Assembly (NCBI RefSeq): GCF_013177675.1
Contig: NZ_CP042652.1
Location: forward strand, 186,001 to 250,000
From: Arcobacter acticola
GTDB taxonomy: Bacteria > Campylobacterota > Campylobacteria > Campylobacterales > Arcobacteraceae
Direction of reading: 5' to 3'
Length of the DNA stretch: 64,000 nucleotides
Shown: in pieces, positions 24,728 to 34,904 of the stretch
Numbering within the stretch: the stretch's first letter is position 1
Layout: each line of letters opens with the position of its first letter
Notes under the pieces: generated by a model
The model's database searches: none
What the model was told of the DNA's origin: nothing
The model's input: only the letters and a program-made list of their open reading frames with translations
Made by a program: the position numbers and the translations under genes

Positions 24728-25307
24728 TATAAAGATTTTTATTTATATATGTGTAATAGGTCTTTTAAGTGCTTGTAGTTTAAAACAAGAGACCTATGAT
24801 ACAAACACTTACGCAATTGATTTTAAAGTAATACAGAGCTTTAAAAATAGTGCAAAAACAATATATGTAGAAAACCCAAATGTAAATAAGAGTTTTAATT
24901 CAAATTCAATTTTTTATACAACAAAGGCTTATTCATTTGAAGAGTATGCTTTAAATAGATGGATAGATAAACCATCTTCTATGCTTCATAATAATATTGC
25001 TCAAACACTTGAAACTAGTAATATATTTAAAAATGTTTTAAAAGAAAAATCAGAAATAAAGTTTGATTATATGCTTAAAACAAATGTAGTTAGTTTATAT
25101 AATAGTATTGAAAGCAATAACTCTTTTGCTGTATTATCTATAAAATTTGATTTAGTATCAAATGGTGAAGTTCTAAAAACATATACTTATAATAAAAAAG
25201 TTTTATCACAAGGTAATAAACCTTATGATTTTGTGGTTGCTATGAATAAAGCTTTTGAAGAAGTTGCAAGTGATTTGAATTTTCAAATTTACAACTTAAT
25301 CAAATAA
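24717..25307 (+). CDS. ABC transport auxiliary lipoprotein (PqiC-like)
   Basis: A 196-aa lipoprotein with signal peptide and lipobox LLSACS (Cys about 20). The mature domain matches the ABC-type transport auxiliary family that follows MCE operons: a TYAIDF-type strand and a WIDKPSSMLHNNIAQTLE helix. It probably bridges the MCE protein and the outer membrane. It ends 6 bp before a convergent gene. Confidence 0.8.
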   Translation: MRNSIKIFIYICVIGLLSACSLKQETYDTNTYAIDFKVIQSFKNSAKTIYVENPNVNKSFNSNSIFYTTKAYSFEEYALNRWIDKPSSMLHNNIAQTLETSNIFKNVLKEKSEIKFDYMLKTNVVSLYNSIESNNSFAVLSIKFDLVSNGEVLKTYTYNKKVLSQGNKPYDFVVAMNKAFEEVASDLNFQIYNLIK

Positions 25308-25313
25308 AATAGT

Positions 25314-25853
25314 TTACAGTCCAAAAGTAACTAGAAGTTCTGAATCCTCAATTTTTACATCTTTAACAAAAGAGCCTTTAAATGAGGATTTATCTATTGT
25401 ATAAACAGGGATATTTGAGAAAATACTATCTATAACTGGTTTCATATTAGTAAATAGCAAGTTAGTAAGATTTTTATCTATATTCATATTTGAAAATTTT
25501 AACTCTTCAATTTGAATATCTTTTAAGAAAATTGCTGATTTCTCTTTATCAAAGTATGGATTACCAGATAGGGTAAATGTTCCCGCAGCATTTGGAATAA
25601 AAATAGTTGATAAGTTTATATTCATATTTGCATTTAGTCTATTTGTATTTGATATGAAAATATTTGGTTGCTTTATATCAATATTTGCAAATACAAAATC
25701 TTGTTTTATTGGAAAATATTCTGATGTTTTGTTTAGTTCTCTCTCATCAATCTTAAGTGTTAATCCATCCGTATCAAACTTCTTTATACATCCAGAAAAT
25801 AGTAAAATCAAAGATAAGATAGTGAAAATATAAGTTTTTTTGAATAAATACAT
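25314..25853 (-). CDS. DUF1439 (YceB-like) lipoprotein
   Basis: A 179-aa lipoprotein: hydrophobic leader, lipobox LLFSGC and a beta-rich domain with periodic strands (VFANIDIKQPNIFISNTN, SAIFLKDIQIEEL). This pattern matches DUF1439/YceB proteins, which adopt a tubular lipid-binding-like fold. Its location next to the Mla genes suggests a lipid role, but it is on the other strand. Confidence 0.65.
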   Translation of the reverse strand: MYLFKKTYIFTILSLILLFSGCIKKFDTDGLTLKIDERELNKTSEYFPIKQDFVFANIDIKQPNIFISNTNRLNANMNINLSTIFIPNAAGTFTLSGNPYFDKEKSAIFLKDIQIEELKFSNMNIDKNLTNLLFTNMKPVIDSIFSNIPVYTIDKSSFKGSFVKDVKIEDSELLVTFGL

Positions 25854-25886
25854 GAAAATCCTTTTTATAATTAAAAAGATTTTACA

Positions 25887-26930
25887 CTATTCTTTGATTC
25901 TTTTAGCTAAAAGAGGAGCTATATTCATAACAATAAATAGTCTAACTATGTGATGAACGGTAATATATGGAATATTTGCAGCAACTAAAATAGCTATTAG
26001 ATTTATTTCTGCTTGTCCTCCTGGACTAAAGGCTAGAAGTACTGAAATAATAGGAAAATCAAAGGCAAAATAAACAATAGATATAAAAATAGCACTTACA
26101 AGTGCAAGTATAACAAAATGGCCAAAAGTTCCAATTAGAGTTTTTAATATCACTTTTAATGTAACACCTCTAAATGTAAATCCAATAATTGTTCCAAAGA
26201 TTACTTGTACAAACTTAATTAACTCATCGGGTGGTTTAGAGTGAACAAAGCCACTACTAAAAGCGATAATACTTAAAACCATAGGGCCTATTAAATAAGC
26301 GGCTGAAACATTTAGCTTTTTTGCTGTGTATGCTCCAATAATTCCAATAATTCCTAAATAGAAGAAATCAGGTAAATATACCTCTCTTAATGGAATAGTA
26401 ATTAATCTGTTTCCACTTATATCTATATGAAAAATATATTGAATAATAAAAGGAAGAGTCAAAACTATAAATAAAAGTCTAGAAGATTGAACTAGGGTGA
26501 TTTTAGAAGTATTTGCTTTTAACTGCTCCCCTAAAATCACCATTTCAATAACACCACCTGGCATTGAAGAAAAAAAGGCCGTTCTTTTATCAAAGTGTAA
26601 AACTTTATAGTAGTAATACATTCCTGCAAATGCAACAATTATAGTATATGGAATAATAAGTAAAATACTAAAAAAATATATATGAAGATTCCCTAAAATT
26701 TCCGGAGTAAAAGCACTTCCAATAGTAAGTCCAATTATAATTCTAGCAGGAGTAGAAAATATTTTAGGACTAAGTATGGGAATATTTTGAAATCTCATAG
26801 CAATTGATGAGGTAAATATGGCTCCTAGTAACCAAGGAAGTGGCAAGTGAAGATAAATAAACAAAATAGAACCTAATGCACCTATAATAATTGCAAGAAG
26901 CATTTGTCGAAGGTTTTGCATGGTCGGCAT
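25887..26930 (-). CDS. AbrB-family membrane protein
   Basis: A 347-aa membrane protein with about ten TM helices and duplicated AbrB motifs (LPWLLGAIF, AYLIGPMVLS, FSPGGQAE). AbrB/PF05145 proteins are integral membrane proteins often misnamed ammonia monooxygenase; substrates are unknown. Monocistronic on the minus strand. Confidence 0.85.
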   Translation of the reverse strand: MPTMQNLRQMLLAIIIGALGSILFIYLHLPLPWLLGAIFTSSIAMRFQNIPILSPKIFSTPARIIIGLTIGSAFTPEILGNLHIYFFSILLIIPYTIIVAFAGMYYYYKVLHFDKRTAFFSSMPGGVIEMVILGEQLKANTSKITLVQSSRLLFIVLTLPFIIQYIFHIDISGNRLITIPLREVYLPDFFYLGIIGIIGAYTAKKLNVSAAYLIGPMVLSIIAFSSGFVHSKPPDELIKFVQVIFGTIIGFTFRGVTLKVILKTLIGTFGHFVILALVSAIFISIVYFAFDFPIISVLLAFSPGGQAEINLIAILVAANIPYITVHHIVRLFIVMNIAPLLAKRIKE

Positions 26931-27005
26931 TTATTTCTTTCCTAGGTGTTAATATTTCAAGTCTTTTATATAGAATTTATAAATGAATGTAATGTAAATA
27001 GAATT

Positions 27006-27045
27006 AAAAAGAGTTAAATTTCTATAAGAAATCCAACTCTTTTTT
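27006..27045. terminator. Terminator of phosphoglucomutase gene
   Basis: AAAAGAGTT (27007-27015) pairs with AACTCTTTT (27035-27043), with an inner ATTTCT/AGAAAT stem and flanking A/T runs. It lies 13 bp beyond the pgm stop. Confidence 0.75.
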
Positions 27046-27055
27046 GTAAGGATTT

Positions 27056-28693
27056 TTAAGCTTCAATACTTTTTAAAACTAAGTCTTGAGCTTCTTTTAT
27101 AATCAATTCTAAGTGCTTTTCATTTATAAAACTTTCTGCATAAATTTTATAGATATCTTCAGTTCCTGAAGGTCGAGCAGCAAACCAACCATTTTTTGTT
27201 GTAACTTTTAGTCCACCTATACTTGCATTGTTTCCACTGGCTTTCGTATAAATATTTTCAATTTGCTCACCTGCTAAAGTCTTAGATGTAATATCTTTTA
27301 CACTAAGATTTTTTAGTTTTGCTTTTTGCTCATAGTTTGCAACTGCATCAACTCTTTTGTAATAAGCTTTTCCAAATTGTTTTTCAAACTCTTGATAAAT
27401 AACACCTGGATCTTTTTTTTCTTTTGCAGTAATTTCAGCAGCTAAAAGATTTAAAATAATTCCATCTTTATCTGTTGACCAAACACTTCCATCTTTTCGT
27501 AAAAATGAAGCACCAGCACTTTCTTCTCCACCAAAAGCCAAGCTTCCATCAAATAAACCTTCAACAAACCATTTAAATCCAACAGGTACTTCATAAAGTT
27601 TTTTATCTAAAGATTTAACAACTTTATCAATCATTGAACTTGAAACTAAAGTTTTACCAACTCCTAAATCATTTTTCCAAGATTTTCTATTTGAAAATAA
27701 ATACCAAATAGCAACAGTTAAATAATGATTAGGATTCATAAGTCCTACACTTTTTGTTACAATCCCATGTCTATCAAAATCAGGGTCATTAGCAAAGGCA
27801 ATATCATATTTGTCAGCTAACTGAATAAGTGAAGCCATAGCATAAGGAGAAGAACAATCCATTCTTATTTTTCCATCATGGTCGCATGACATAAAAGAGA
27901 AAGTAGGATCAATTATTTCATTTACAATATCAAGATTAAGACCATAAATTTCATTTATTTTTTTATAAACATTTAATCCAGAACCACCCAATGGATCTAC
28001 ACCAATATTTAGATTTGCATTTTTTATAATATCCATATCAATAATAGTGTCTAAAGCTTTTACATAAGGTGTAATAAAATCAGCGACTTCTAAAAATTTA
28101 GATTCAAATACATTTTCTTTAGGGATGAACTTAACATCTTTTAAACCATCTTTTAATATTTCATTTGCTCTTTTTTCTATAACAGATGTAACATCAGTAT
28201 CAGAAGGCCCACCATTTGGAGTGTTGTATTTAAATCCACCATCACATGGTGGATTGTGAGATGGAGTAATGATTACACCATCATTTAAATCTTTTGAATT
28301 TTTATTTGATTCAATAATTGTAAAAGACATAACTGGCGTTGGAGTGTATTCGTTTTGTGCTGCAATTTTACATTGAACTTCGTTTGCTAAAAAAACTTGT
28401 AATGCTGTTATTTGTGCAGGTGTAGACAAAGCATGAGTATCAATTCCTATATGCATAATACCACTAATAGAAGCACCTTTTCTATATTCACAAAGGGCTT
28501 GAGTGATTGCTAAAATATGATCTTCATTAAAACTTGATTTTGTAGAACTTCCTCTATGTCCAGATGTTCCAAAACTAACTTTTTGACTTTGAATATTTAT
28601 ATCGGGCTTATTAGTATAATAGGCTTCGATTAATTTTTCAATATTTTCTAGTATTTCTTTAGGTGCTTTTTTACCTGCTAATTCATTCATCAA
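27056..28693 (-). CDS. pgm: Phosphoglucomutase (alpha-D-glucose phosphate-specific)
   Basis: A 545-aa phosphohexomutase that interconverts glucose 1- and 6-phosphate. It has the phosphoserine loop TPSHNPPCDGGF, the metal loop DPDFDRHG, the sugar-binding GGEESAGASF and the phosphate-binding SGTEDIYK. Length and motifs match bacterial Pgm rather than GlmM, which is present separately at 52534-53868. Confidence 0.95.
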   Translation of the reverse strand: MMNELAGKKAPKEILENIEKLIEAYYTNKPDINIQSQKVSFGTSGHRGSSTKSSFNEDHILAITQALCEYRKGASISGIMHIGIDTHALSTPAQITALQVFLANEVQCKIAAQNEYTPTPVMSFTIIESNKNSKDLNDGVIITPSHNPPCDGGFKYNTPNGGPSDTDVTSVIEKRANEILKDGLKDVKFIPKENVFESKFLEVADFITPYVKALDTIIDMDIIKNANLNIGVDPLGGSGLNVYKKINEIYGLNLDIVNEIIDPTFSFMSCDHDGKIRMDCSSPYAMASLIQLADKYDIAFANDPDFDRHGIVTKSVGLMNPNHYLTVAIWYLFSNRKSWKNDLGVGKTLVSSSMIDKVVKSLDKKLYEVPVGFKWFVEGLFDGSLAFGGEESAGASFLRKDGSVWSTDKDGIILNLLAAEITAKEKKDPGVIYQEFEKQFGKAYYKRVDAVANYEQKAKLKNLSVKDITSKTLAGEQIENIYTKASGNNASIGGLKVTTKNGWFAARPSGTEDIYKIYAESFINEKHLELIIKEAQDLVLKSIEA

Positions 28694-28802
28694 GTTTTCC
28701 TTTGCTATTTTAATTGCTTTATAAAAAGATTTATTATTTTATCGAAATTAGCCTTTTATATGATTTTTAATTATCTATTTTTTATTCATCTGTTTAAAAA
28801 AA

Positions 28803-30992
28803 CTAAATTTCTATAAAAAATATAGCACCATCAATTGAATTTTTCGCATATACTAAACCATTCATTTTATCTTCAACAATCATTTTTGTCATATATAATC
28901 CAATTCCTGTTCCATATTCATACTTAGTTGTAAAATAAGGATCAAATATTTTATTTATAATTTCTTCATTTATACCACCTGCATTATCTTCAATGCAAAG
29001 GATATTTTTCTTGTTTTTTTCTAGATAAATTTTTATTTGAGGATTTTTAATGTTTTTCTCTATTAGGATATCTTTAGCATTAGAAATTATATTCATAACG
29101 GCTTGAGAATATTCATTTTTAAAACCATTTATTTTAGAAGATTCATTAATTTCGATATCTAATTGGATTTGATAAAAATCAAGATTTGATTTAACAATTC
29201 TTACAGCATTTTCAACTGCTTCTTTTATGATAAATTCTTCTTTTATAGAGTTTGGATTAAAGAAATTTCTAAAATCATCTATTGTTTTTGACATATATTC
29301 AAGTAAATCATTAGCTTCTTCAACAGTATTATTTAAGTACTTTTTATCTAACTCTTTATAATCATAAGCTGATTTTATATCAAAAAATAGCCCAGATAAT
29401 TGACTTAGTGGTTGTCTCCATTGATGGGCAATATTACCAATCATTTCTCCCATAGAAGCCATTTTTGACTTTTGTATTAAGATATTATCTTGTTTTTGTT
29501 TTTCTTCTTTTAGTAAAGTTCTTTCTGTTATATCTCTAATTGAAGCAAAGACAATATTTTGTTTATTCTCTTCATATATTATAATACTTACCTCAATAGT
29601 TTTTATAAAGTTATGTTTTGTTTTTAATTTTACAGTATCTAAAAATGCTTTTTCTTTTAATATTTTATTTATATCAATATTTATAAATAAATCAAATAAG
29701 TTTTTATCAATCAATTCTTCGTCATCATACTGAGTAACCATAGATGCAGTTTGATTATAACTAGTTATTTTAAGATAATTATTTTCTTCTAGTTGTGAAA
29801 TAATAAATGCATCGTTACTGTGATTAAAAAGCATTCTATATTTATCTTCATTTAGAATTACATTTTCTTTATATTCTTTAAAAATATTTTCAATTCTTTT
29901 AGTAAAGAGTAAAGAAAATATAAAAAATATAATAGTCATTATAAAAATAATAATGCATAATACAATGATATTCTTGTACATATTTTCTAAAGAAATATTT
30001 CTTTCTTTATTTACTATTTCATAAATATTTGAAAGTCTTACTCCCATTGCAATAAAATATCTATAATCACTTAAGTATGTTCCATAAATGAGTTTCTGAT
30101 TATTATTATAAAATAGATATTCATTTCCTTTGTAATTTGTATTTGTTAAAAGGTTTTTCATCGCTTTTATTTCAGATTCATCGGGCTGTATCAATCTTTT
30201 TGTAACTAATTTATTTTCATTTATAATATCATTTAAACTGTTGATTTTATAAATAAAAAGATACTCTTCTTCATTGAAATTTTGGTTCTTAATTTTTTGA
30301 ATAAGTTTATCTGTTACTTCACTACTTTGTTTTTCAAGAAAAGTACCTGAGCCAATTATTATTCCTAATTCTTTTAAATGTCTTGAATAAGTAATCTTTT
30401 TACTTGTAATACTACTATTGGGTATATACCAAAAGTAATCTAAAAAATTTTGCTTTTCTTCTGTTTCTTTTATCATTTCATTAATAAATTTCTTTCCATG
30501 TATATCTTCAAAATTATAAAAATTCTGTGATTCATCAATTTCATTCTCACTATTTAAAATAAGTTTTCCACTTGTATCTAAAATAAAATAGTTTATATCA
30601 TTTTTCTTTTGGGCTATTTGGTTTATGGAAGTTTTTATTAAGTTGATTTGTTCTTCTTTACTTAGATTTTTAGTCTTTTCATAAAGAGAATAAGCAAGAT
30701 TATAGGCTACTATTGATTGATTTTTAACTCTATGCTTTTTATTTGTTATTATTGAAATTTCTTCAAACTTTATGTCATTTTTTAGATTATCAAGAGAATT
30801 TTTTATATAAAATTTTTCTCTTTCAATTAGAGTTGTTTTAAAATTATTTATATGATTTTTGAAATTATCATATTCTATTTTTATTAAGTTATATCCTGTA
30901 ATTGTTGCAACAATTAATATGATAATAGTTGAGCTAAGTAAGGTGGTTTTTTTAATACCTTGTTCTAATTTGAGATTATAATTTGTTTTCAA
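28803..30992 (-). CDS. Sensor histidine kinase with Cache and PAS domains
   Basis: A 729-aa kinase. In order: TM helix (about 17-38), a tandem Cache-type periplasmic sensor (about 40-335, with DYFWYIPNS and YRYFIAMGVRL), TM helix (about 340-362), PAS (about 385-495, NDAFIISQLEENNYLK), HisKA with NIAHQWRQPLS, and HATPase_c (EDNAGGINEE, GTGIGLYMTKMI). It overlaps the response regulator gene by 17 nt and is followed on the same strand by pgm. Probable ligand: a small organic acid, judging by the Cache domain and the nearby transporter. Confidence 0.88.
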   Translation of the reverse strand: MKTNYNLKLEQGIKKTTLLSSTIIILIVATITGYNLIKIEYDNFKNHINNFKTTLIEREKFYIKNSLDNLKNDIKFEEISIITNKKHRVKNQSIVAYNLAYSLYEKTKNLSKEEQINLIKTSINQIAQKKNDINYFILDTSGKLILNSENEIDESQNFYNFEDIHGKKFINEMIKETEEKQNFLDYFWYIPNSSITSKKITYSRHLKELGIIIGSGTFLEKQSSEVTDKLIQKIKNQNFNEEEYLFIYKINSLNDIINENKLVTKRLIQPDESEIKAMKNLLTNTNYKGNEYLFYNNNQKLIYGTYLSDYRYFIAMGVRLSNIYEIVNKERNISLENMYKNIIVLCIIIFIMTIIFFIFSLLFTKRIENIFKEYKENVILNEDKYRMLFNHSNDAFIISQLEENNYLKITSYNQTASMVTQYDDEELIDKNLFDLFINIDINKILKEKAFLDTVKLKTKHNFIKTIEVSIIIYEENKQNIVFASIRDITERTLLKEEKQKQDNILIQKSKMASMGEMIGNIAHQWRQPLSQLSGLFFDIKSAYDYKELDKKYLNNTVEEANDLLEYMSKTIDDFRNFFNPNSIKEEFIIKEAVENAVRIVKSNLDFYQIQLDIEINESSKINGFKNEYSQAVMNIISNAKDILIEKNIKNPQIKIYLEKNKKNILCIEDNAGGINEEIINKIFDPYFTTKYEYGTGIGLYMTKMIVEDKMNGLVYAKNSIDGAIFFIEI

Positions 30993-31662
30993 GATTTAAT
31001 TTATAACCCAGATTTGAGATGTTTTTTATACAATTAAATGGAATTTTCTTTCTTAAAAATCCAATACTTGTTCTAAGTGAATTTAAACTCATATATTCAT
31101 CTTGCCAAATATTTTGTTCTATCTCTTCATAAGAAACAACTCTATCTTTATTTAAAGTTAGAAGTTTTAAAAATAGTAACTCTTTTTTAGTAAGATTTAT
31201 AGTTTTATCTTCGTAATAAAATAAAGAAGTTTTATTATCAAAATAAAAATCATCAGATAAGAAGATTTTAGAATCTTTTTGCTCTTCAAGTGATTCTACC
31301 GCTTTTATAAGAGCAGGCATTAAGTTCCTACTTGTAAGTGGTTTAATAATATATTTTTCAAGGTTTAATTCAATGGCATCTAATAAATAGTTTTTTTCAC
31401 TAAAAGCAGTTGAAATTATGATTTTTGTAGTTTTGTCATTTTCTCTTATTTTTTGTGCAAGTGAAATGCCATCCATTTTTGGCATTTTTATATCAGTTAG
31501 AATAATATCAGGATGATATTTTTTATATAAAACTAAGCCTTCTTCTCCATCTTTAGCCTCATATAATTCATTGAACATACGATTTAAAAAACGTGAATTT
31601 ATAGTTCTTACACCTTCATCATCTTCAATATATAAAATAGTGTATTTTTTAAAGTCATCCAT
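30976..31662 (-). CDS. OmpR-type response regulator
   Basis: A 228-aa regulator. Receiver with a full acidic pair (LYIEDDEG), phosphoacceptor DIILTDIKMPKMDG and switch Lys YIIKPLTS; C-terminal winged helix (VSYEEIEQNIW, LGYKLNLENK). It sits between tctA and the Cache kinase, so it probably controls the tricarboxylate transporter. It starts 29 nt after the tctA stop. Confidence 0.9.
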   Translation of the reverse strand: MDDFKKYTILYIEDDEGVRTINSRFLNRMFNELYEAKDGEEGLVLYKKYHPDIILTDIKMPKMDGISLAQKIRENDKTTKIIISTAFSEKNYLLDAIELNLEKYIIKPLTSRNLMPALIKAVESLEEQKDSKIFLSDDFYFDNKTSLFYYEDKTINLTKKELLFLKLLTLNKDRVVSYEEIEQNIWQDEYMSLNSLRTSIGFLRKKIPFNCIKNISNLGYKLNLENKL

Positions 31663-31691
31663 TGTAACCTCTTTTTATAAGAGAAAAGAGA

Positions 31692-33209
31692 TTAACTCTC
31701 TTTTCTTTTTTTCATTCTATCTAAAAACTCACTTATTATTGGCATAAGTAATAATATAAGGGTAAGAATTAAAATTGATAAAGTAATAGGTCTTTCCCAT
31801 AAAAATGAAAGTGAACCATCACTAATTGTTAGAGCTCTTCTTAAATTGTCTTCCATCATTCCACCTAAAATAAATCCTAAAATCATAGGAGCCATAGGGA
31901 AGTCAACAATTCTTAGAAATAGTGCAACAACTGCAAAAGTTGTCATCATATAAATATCAAAATTGTTAAATGTAACTAAGTAAACTCCAACAAGAGAGAA
32001 AAACATAATTAGTGGTAATAACAACTGTTTCGGAACTGCCAACAATTTAGCAATATATGGAATCAATGGTAAATTCAAAACTAATAATACAAAGTTCCCA
32101 ATATACATAGAAATAATTACAGACCAAAACAGTGCAGGATTATCAATATACATTGTAGGACCTGGTTGAATTCCATAAGACAATAATGCACCTAAGATAA
32201 TAGCTGTAGTTCCACTTCCTGGAATTCCAAGTGTTAATAAAGGAACAAATGAACCCGTACAAGCAGCATTATTCGCACTTTCAGGAGCTGCTAATCCTTT
32301 TAAACTTCCTTTTCCAAAACCTAATTTATCCTTAGCGCTTGCAAAACTTCTTTCCATTCCATAGGCTAAGAATGAAGCAATAGTAGCACCTGCACCGGGA
32401 AGAACTCCAACGAAGAATCCTAAAATAGAAGATCTCCCAATAGTTGGTACAATCTCTTTTACTTCTTCTTTTGTTAACTTTAAAGTACCAATATCTTTTT
32501 TTAATTCATCTTCTTCTTCTTTTGAAACTTTATGGTTTTCCAATACGTTCATCAAAGCTTCTGATAATGCAAAAGCAGCCATTGCTAAAAGTAAGAATGA
32601 AATTCCATCAATTAAGTCCATTCTTCCAAAAGTAAATCTTGCAATTCCTGAATCAGAATCAGTTCCTACTGTTGCTAACATTAAACCAAAAACAGTCATA
32701 ATTGCTGCTTTTAAGAACTTACCTTTTCCCGCAAATGCAGCAACTGCAGTAAGACCTAAAACCATTAAAGCAAAATAGTCAGATGATTGAAAACTTAAAC
32801 TCACCGATGCAAGTGCAGGTGCTGCAAAAAGTAAGAAAATAGCTGCAATTGTTCCACCACTAAAAGAGGCATATGCTGCAATTGCTAGAGCTTTTCCAGC
32901 TTGTCCTTTTTGTGCCATTGGATAACCATCAAATCCTGTAGCCACAGTTCCAGCAACTCCTGGAGCATTAATTAAAATAGATGAAGTTGAACCTCCAAAA
33001 ATTGCACCATAATAAACACCTGAAATTAAAATTAATCCAGATGATGGGTCCATCCCATAAGTTATTGGAATCATAAGTGCAATTGCAGATATAGGTCCAA
33101 GTCCTGGAATCATTCCAATAAATGTGCCTGCAAAACATCCTATAATTACCATCAAAATATTATACATAGAAAATGCAGTTGCAGCTCCTAATAAAATACC
33201 ATCCATCAT
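31692..33209 (-). CDS. tctA: Tripartite tricarboxylate transporter large permease
   Basis: A 505-aa permease with about 12 TM helices and TctA motifs GMIPGLGPISA, YYGAIFGGSTSSILIN and LGIPGSGTTA. It carries out the ion-coupled uptake step of a TTT carrier. It overlaps tctB by 4 nt. Confidence 0.95.
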   Translation of the reverse strand: MMDGILLGAATAFSMYNILMVIIGCFAGTFIGMIPGLGPISAIALMIPITYGMDPSSGLILISGVYYGAIFGGSTSSILINAPGVAGTVATGFDGYPMAQKGQAGKALAIAAYASFSGGTIAAIFLLFAAPALASVSLSFQSSDYFALMVLGLTAVAAFAGKGKFLKAAIMTVFGLMLATVGTDSDSGIARFTFGRMDLIDGISFLLLAMAAFALSEALMNVLENHKVSKEEEDELKKDIGTLKLTKEEVKEIVPTIGRSSILGFFVGVLPGAGATIASFLAYGMERSFASAKDKLGFGKGSLKGLAAPESANNAACTGSFVPLLTLGIPGSGTTAIILGALLSYGIQPGPTMYIDNPALFWSVIISMYIGNFVLLVLNLPLIPYIAKLLAVPKQLLLPLIMFFSLVGVYLVTFNNFDIYMMTTFAVVALFLRIVDFPMAPMILGFILGGMMEDNLRRALTISDGSLSFLWERPITLSILILTLILLLMPIISEFLDRMKKRKES

Positions 33210-33718
33210 GATAAGGCTCCTACTAAATTATCAATTAAAGTACCAGCGTCTATATAAACACCCATTACGTTGTTTAATAGTAAATAAAAGCCTACAGATA
33301 CACTAATTGAAATTATAAATATTCTTTTTAAATTCTTTTCTTTTAATATTAAAAATCCTATTGCTAAAAATACTGTTGTTGCAATAATAAATCCCCATGC
33401 TTTCATAGTGTAACCATAAAAAAACATCGCGATTATAAAATATAATGCAGTTTTTAAATCTAATGATTTTATGTATTGTAATGATAATTTAGCTTGATCT
33501 TTTTCTATAAATGACAATATTATTAGTATAATTGATATTATAATTCCAGTAATTGCAATATAAAAAGGAAAAGTTGAAGCTGTCATAATTTCAAATTGAT
33601 TTCCTGGCATCTTTTTTATACTAAAAACTCTATAAAAATAAAAAGTTGAAAAAGCTAAAAAGAATATTGATCCGATTCTGTTTTTTGTCATAATTAATCC
33701 TTTATACAAATAGAGCAA
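33206..33718 (-). CDS. tctB: Tripartite tricarboxylate transporter small permease
   Basis: A 170-aa protein with four TM helices, matching TctB in size and position between tctC and tctA. It starts MLYLYKGLIMTKNRIGSIFF; the internal ATG (MTKNRIG) at 33691 is the likely start because AAAGGATTAAT precedes it. Confidence 0.85.
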   Translation of the reverse strand: MLYLYKGLIMTKNRIGSIFFLAFSTFYFYRVFSIKKMPGNQFEIMTASTFPFYIAITGIIISIILIILSFIEKDQAKLSLQYIKSLDLKTALYFIIAMFFYGYTMKAWGFIIATTVFLAIGFLILKEKNLKRIFIISISVSVGFYLLLNNVMGVYIDAGTLIDNLVGALS

Positions 33719-33732
33719 AAGCTCTATTTATT

Positions 33733-34704
33733 TTATAGGAACCCCATTTCTTTCATTAAAGATGAGATACCTTCTTCTTGTTTTTCTAAAAATGTTTTAA
33801 ACTGAGTTGTAGGTTTATATAAATTAGACCAACCATTTCTAGCTCTAACTTCTTCCCATTCTTTTGTTTTATACATTTCTTCAAAAACTTTTGCATAAGC
33901 ATTAATTTTTTCTTCTGCTAAATCAGGTGCACCAAAGAATCCTCTCCAGTTTGCAAAGTACGCATCAGCTCCCATTTCTTTGAAACTAGGAATTCCATCA
34001 ATATCTTCATCAGATGTAACACCAATAATTCTTAATTCACCTTTTTTATGTTTTTCTAAAACTTCACCAAGTCCAGTTGAAAGAATATCAACTTCACCTG
34101 TTAATAGTCCTGCAAGTGCTTTCCCTCCTGCATCATAAGGAACATATCTTACATTAGTTGGATTTCCACCTGCTGCTTTAAATATTTGTGCAGCAACTAA
34201 ATGGTCCATACTTCCTCTTGAACTTCCTCCTGCAATTTTTAATGCAGTTGGGTCTTTTTCAAAAGAAGCTTTCACATCAGCCCAAGATTTGTATTTTGAA
34301 TCAGAAGCAACTACAAGAACTCCATAATCAGCAACAACAGCTGAAACTAAAGATAAATCTCTAAATGATTGAGGGAAAACACCTTGTAATGATCGAATTA
34401 CAATAGGAGTAGAATTTATCATTAAAGTATTTTCTTGTTTTCTAGCAGTTTCAATCATATAAGCAATAGCGGTACCTCCACCACCACCTGACATATTTTC
34501 ATAAGATGTTTCACCAACAAGATTAGCTTTTTTTAGTGCATCTCCAACACCTCTTGCTGTTCCATCCCATCCACCACCTGCACCACCAGGAATTAAGAAA
34601 TGTATTTTTTCAACATTAGAAGCTATTGAAGAGCTTGCAAACCCTGCAACTAAAAAGCCAGCTAATGCAACACTTTTACAGATTTTTGAAAATTGATTTT
34701 TCAT
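33733..34704 (-). CDS. tctC: Tripartite tricarboxylate transporter binding protein
   Basis: A 323-aa Bug-family periplasmic receptor with a cleavable signal (VALAGFLVAGFASSSIAS). The core shows IHFLIPGGAGGGWDGTARG and NMSGGGGGTA, where the ligand carboxylate is bound. It delivers carboxylates to TctAB. An AAAGGATCACAA site precedes the ATG. Confidence 0.95.
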   Translation of the reverse strand: MKNQFSKICKSVALAGFLVAGFASSSIASNVEKIHFLIPGGAGGGWDGTARGVGDALKKANLVGETSYENMSGGGGGTAIAYMIETARKQENTLMINSTPIVIRSLQGVFPQSFRDLSLVSAVVADYGVLVVASDSKYKSWADVKASFEKDPTALKIAGGSSRGSMDHLVAAQIFKAAGGNPTNVRYVPYDAGGKALAGLLTGEVDILSTGLGEVLEKHKKGELRIIGVTSDEDIDGIPSFKEMGADAYFANWRGFFGAPDLAEEKINAYAKVFEEMYKTKEWEEVRARNGWSNLYKPTTQFKTFLEKQEEGISSLMKEMGFL

Positions 34705-34788
34705 TTGTGATCCTTTATTGTTTATCTATTCTAATGGTAAAAGAAAAAAATGTAAGAAAAATAAAATAAATAAAAGATTTTGAAATTT

Positions 34789-34898
34789 AGAAGAAAATCC
34801 CCATTTCAAATAGGAGGCAAAAATATGAAATGGGAATAGGAAAAATTGTTAGTATTTATTGTAAGTCGTATAAAAAAAACAGGAGGGAATTTTAAATA
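34789..34898 (-). ncRNA. Candidate small RNA (or tctC leader) with CCUCC loops
   Basis: On the minus strand a TATAAT at 34910-34905 is followed by a CCCTCC stretch (34887-34882) and, downstream, a 9-bp hairpin (34834-34826 with 34808-34800). The hairpin's loop contains GCCTCCT, and a T-rich run (GATTTTCTT) follows it. This layout resembles a compact sRNA of about 110 nt ending in a terminator with an anti-Shine-Dalgarno loop. It could equally be the 5' leader of tctC with an attenuator. Homology unknown. Confidence 0.4.
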
Positions 34899-34904
34899 GA
34901 CAAG

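Noticed and set aside
34812-34840. Plus-strand AGGAGG followed by ATG and a four-codon ORF (MKWE)
   Set aside because: Flanking genes are on the minus strand and the peptide is trivial; the AGGAGG is better explained as the complement of the CCTCC hairpin loop.
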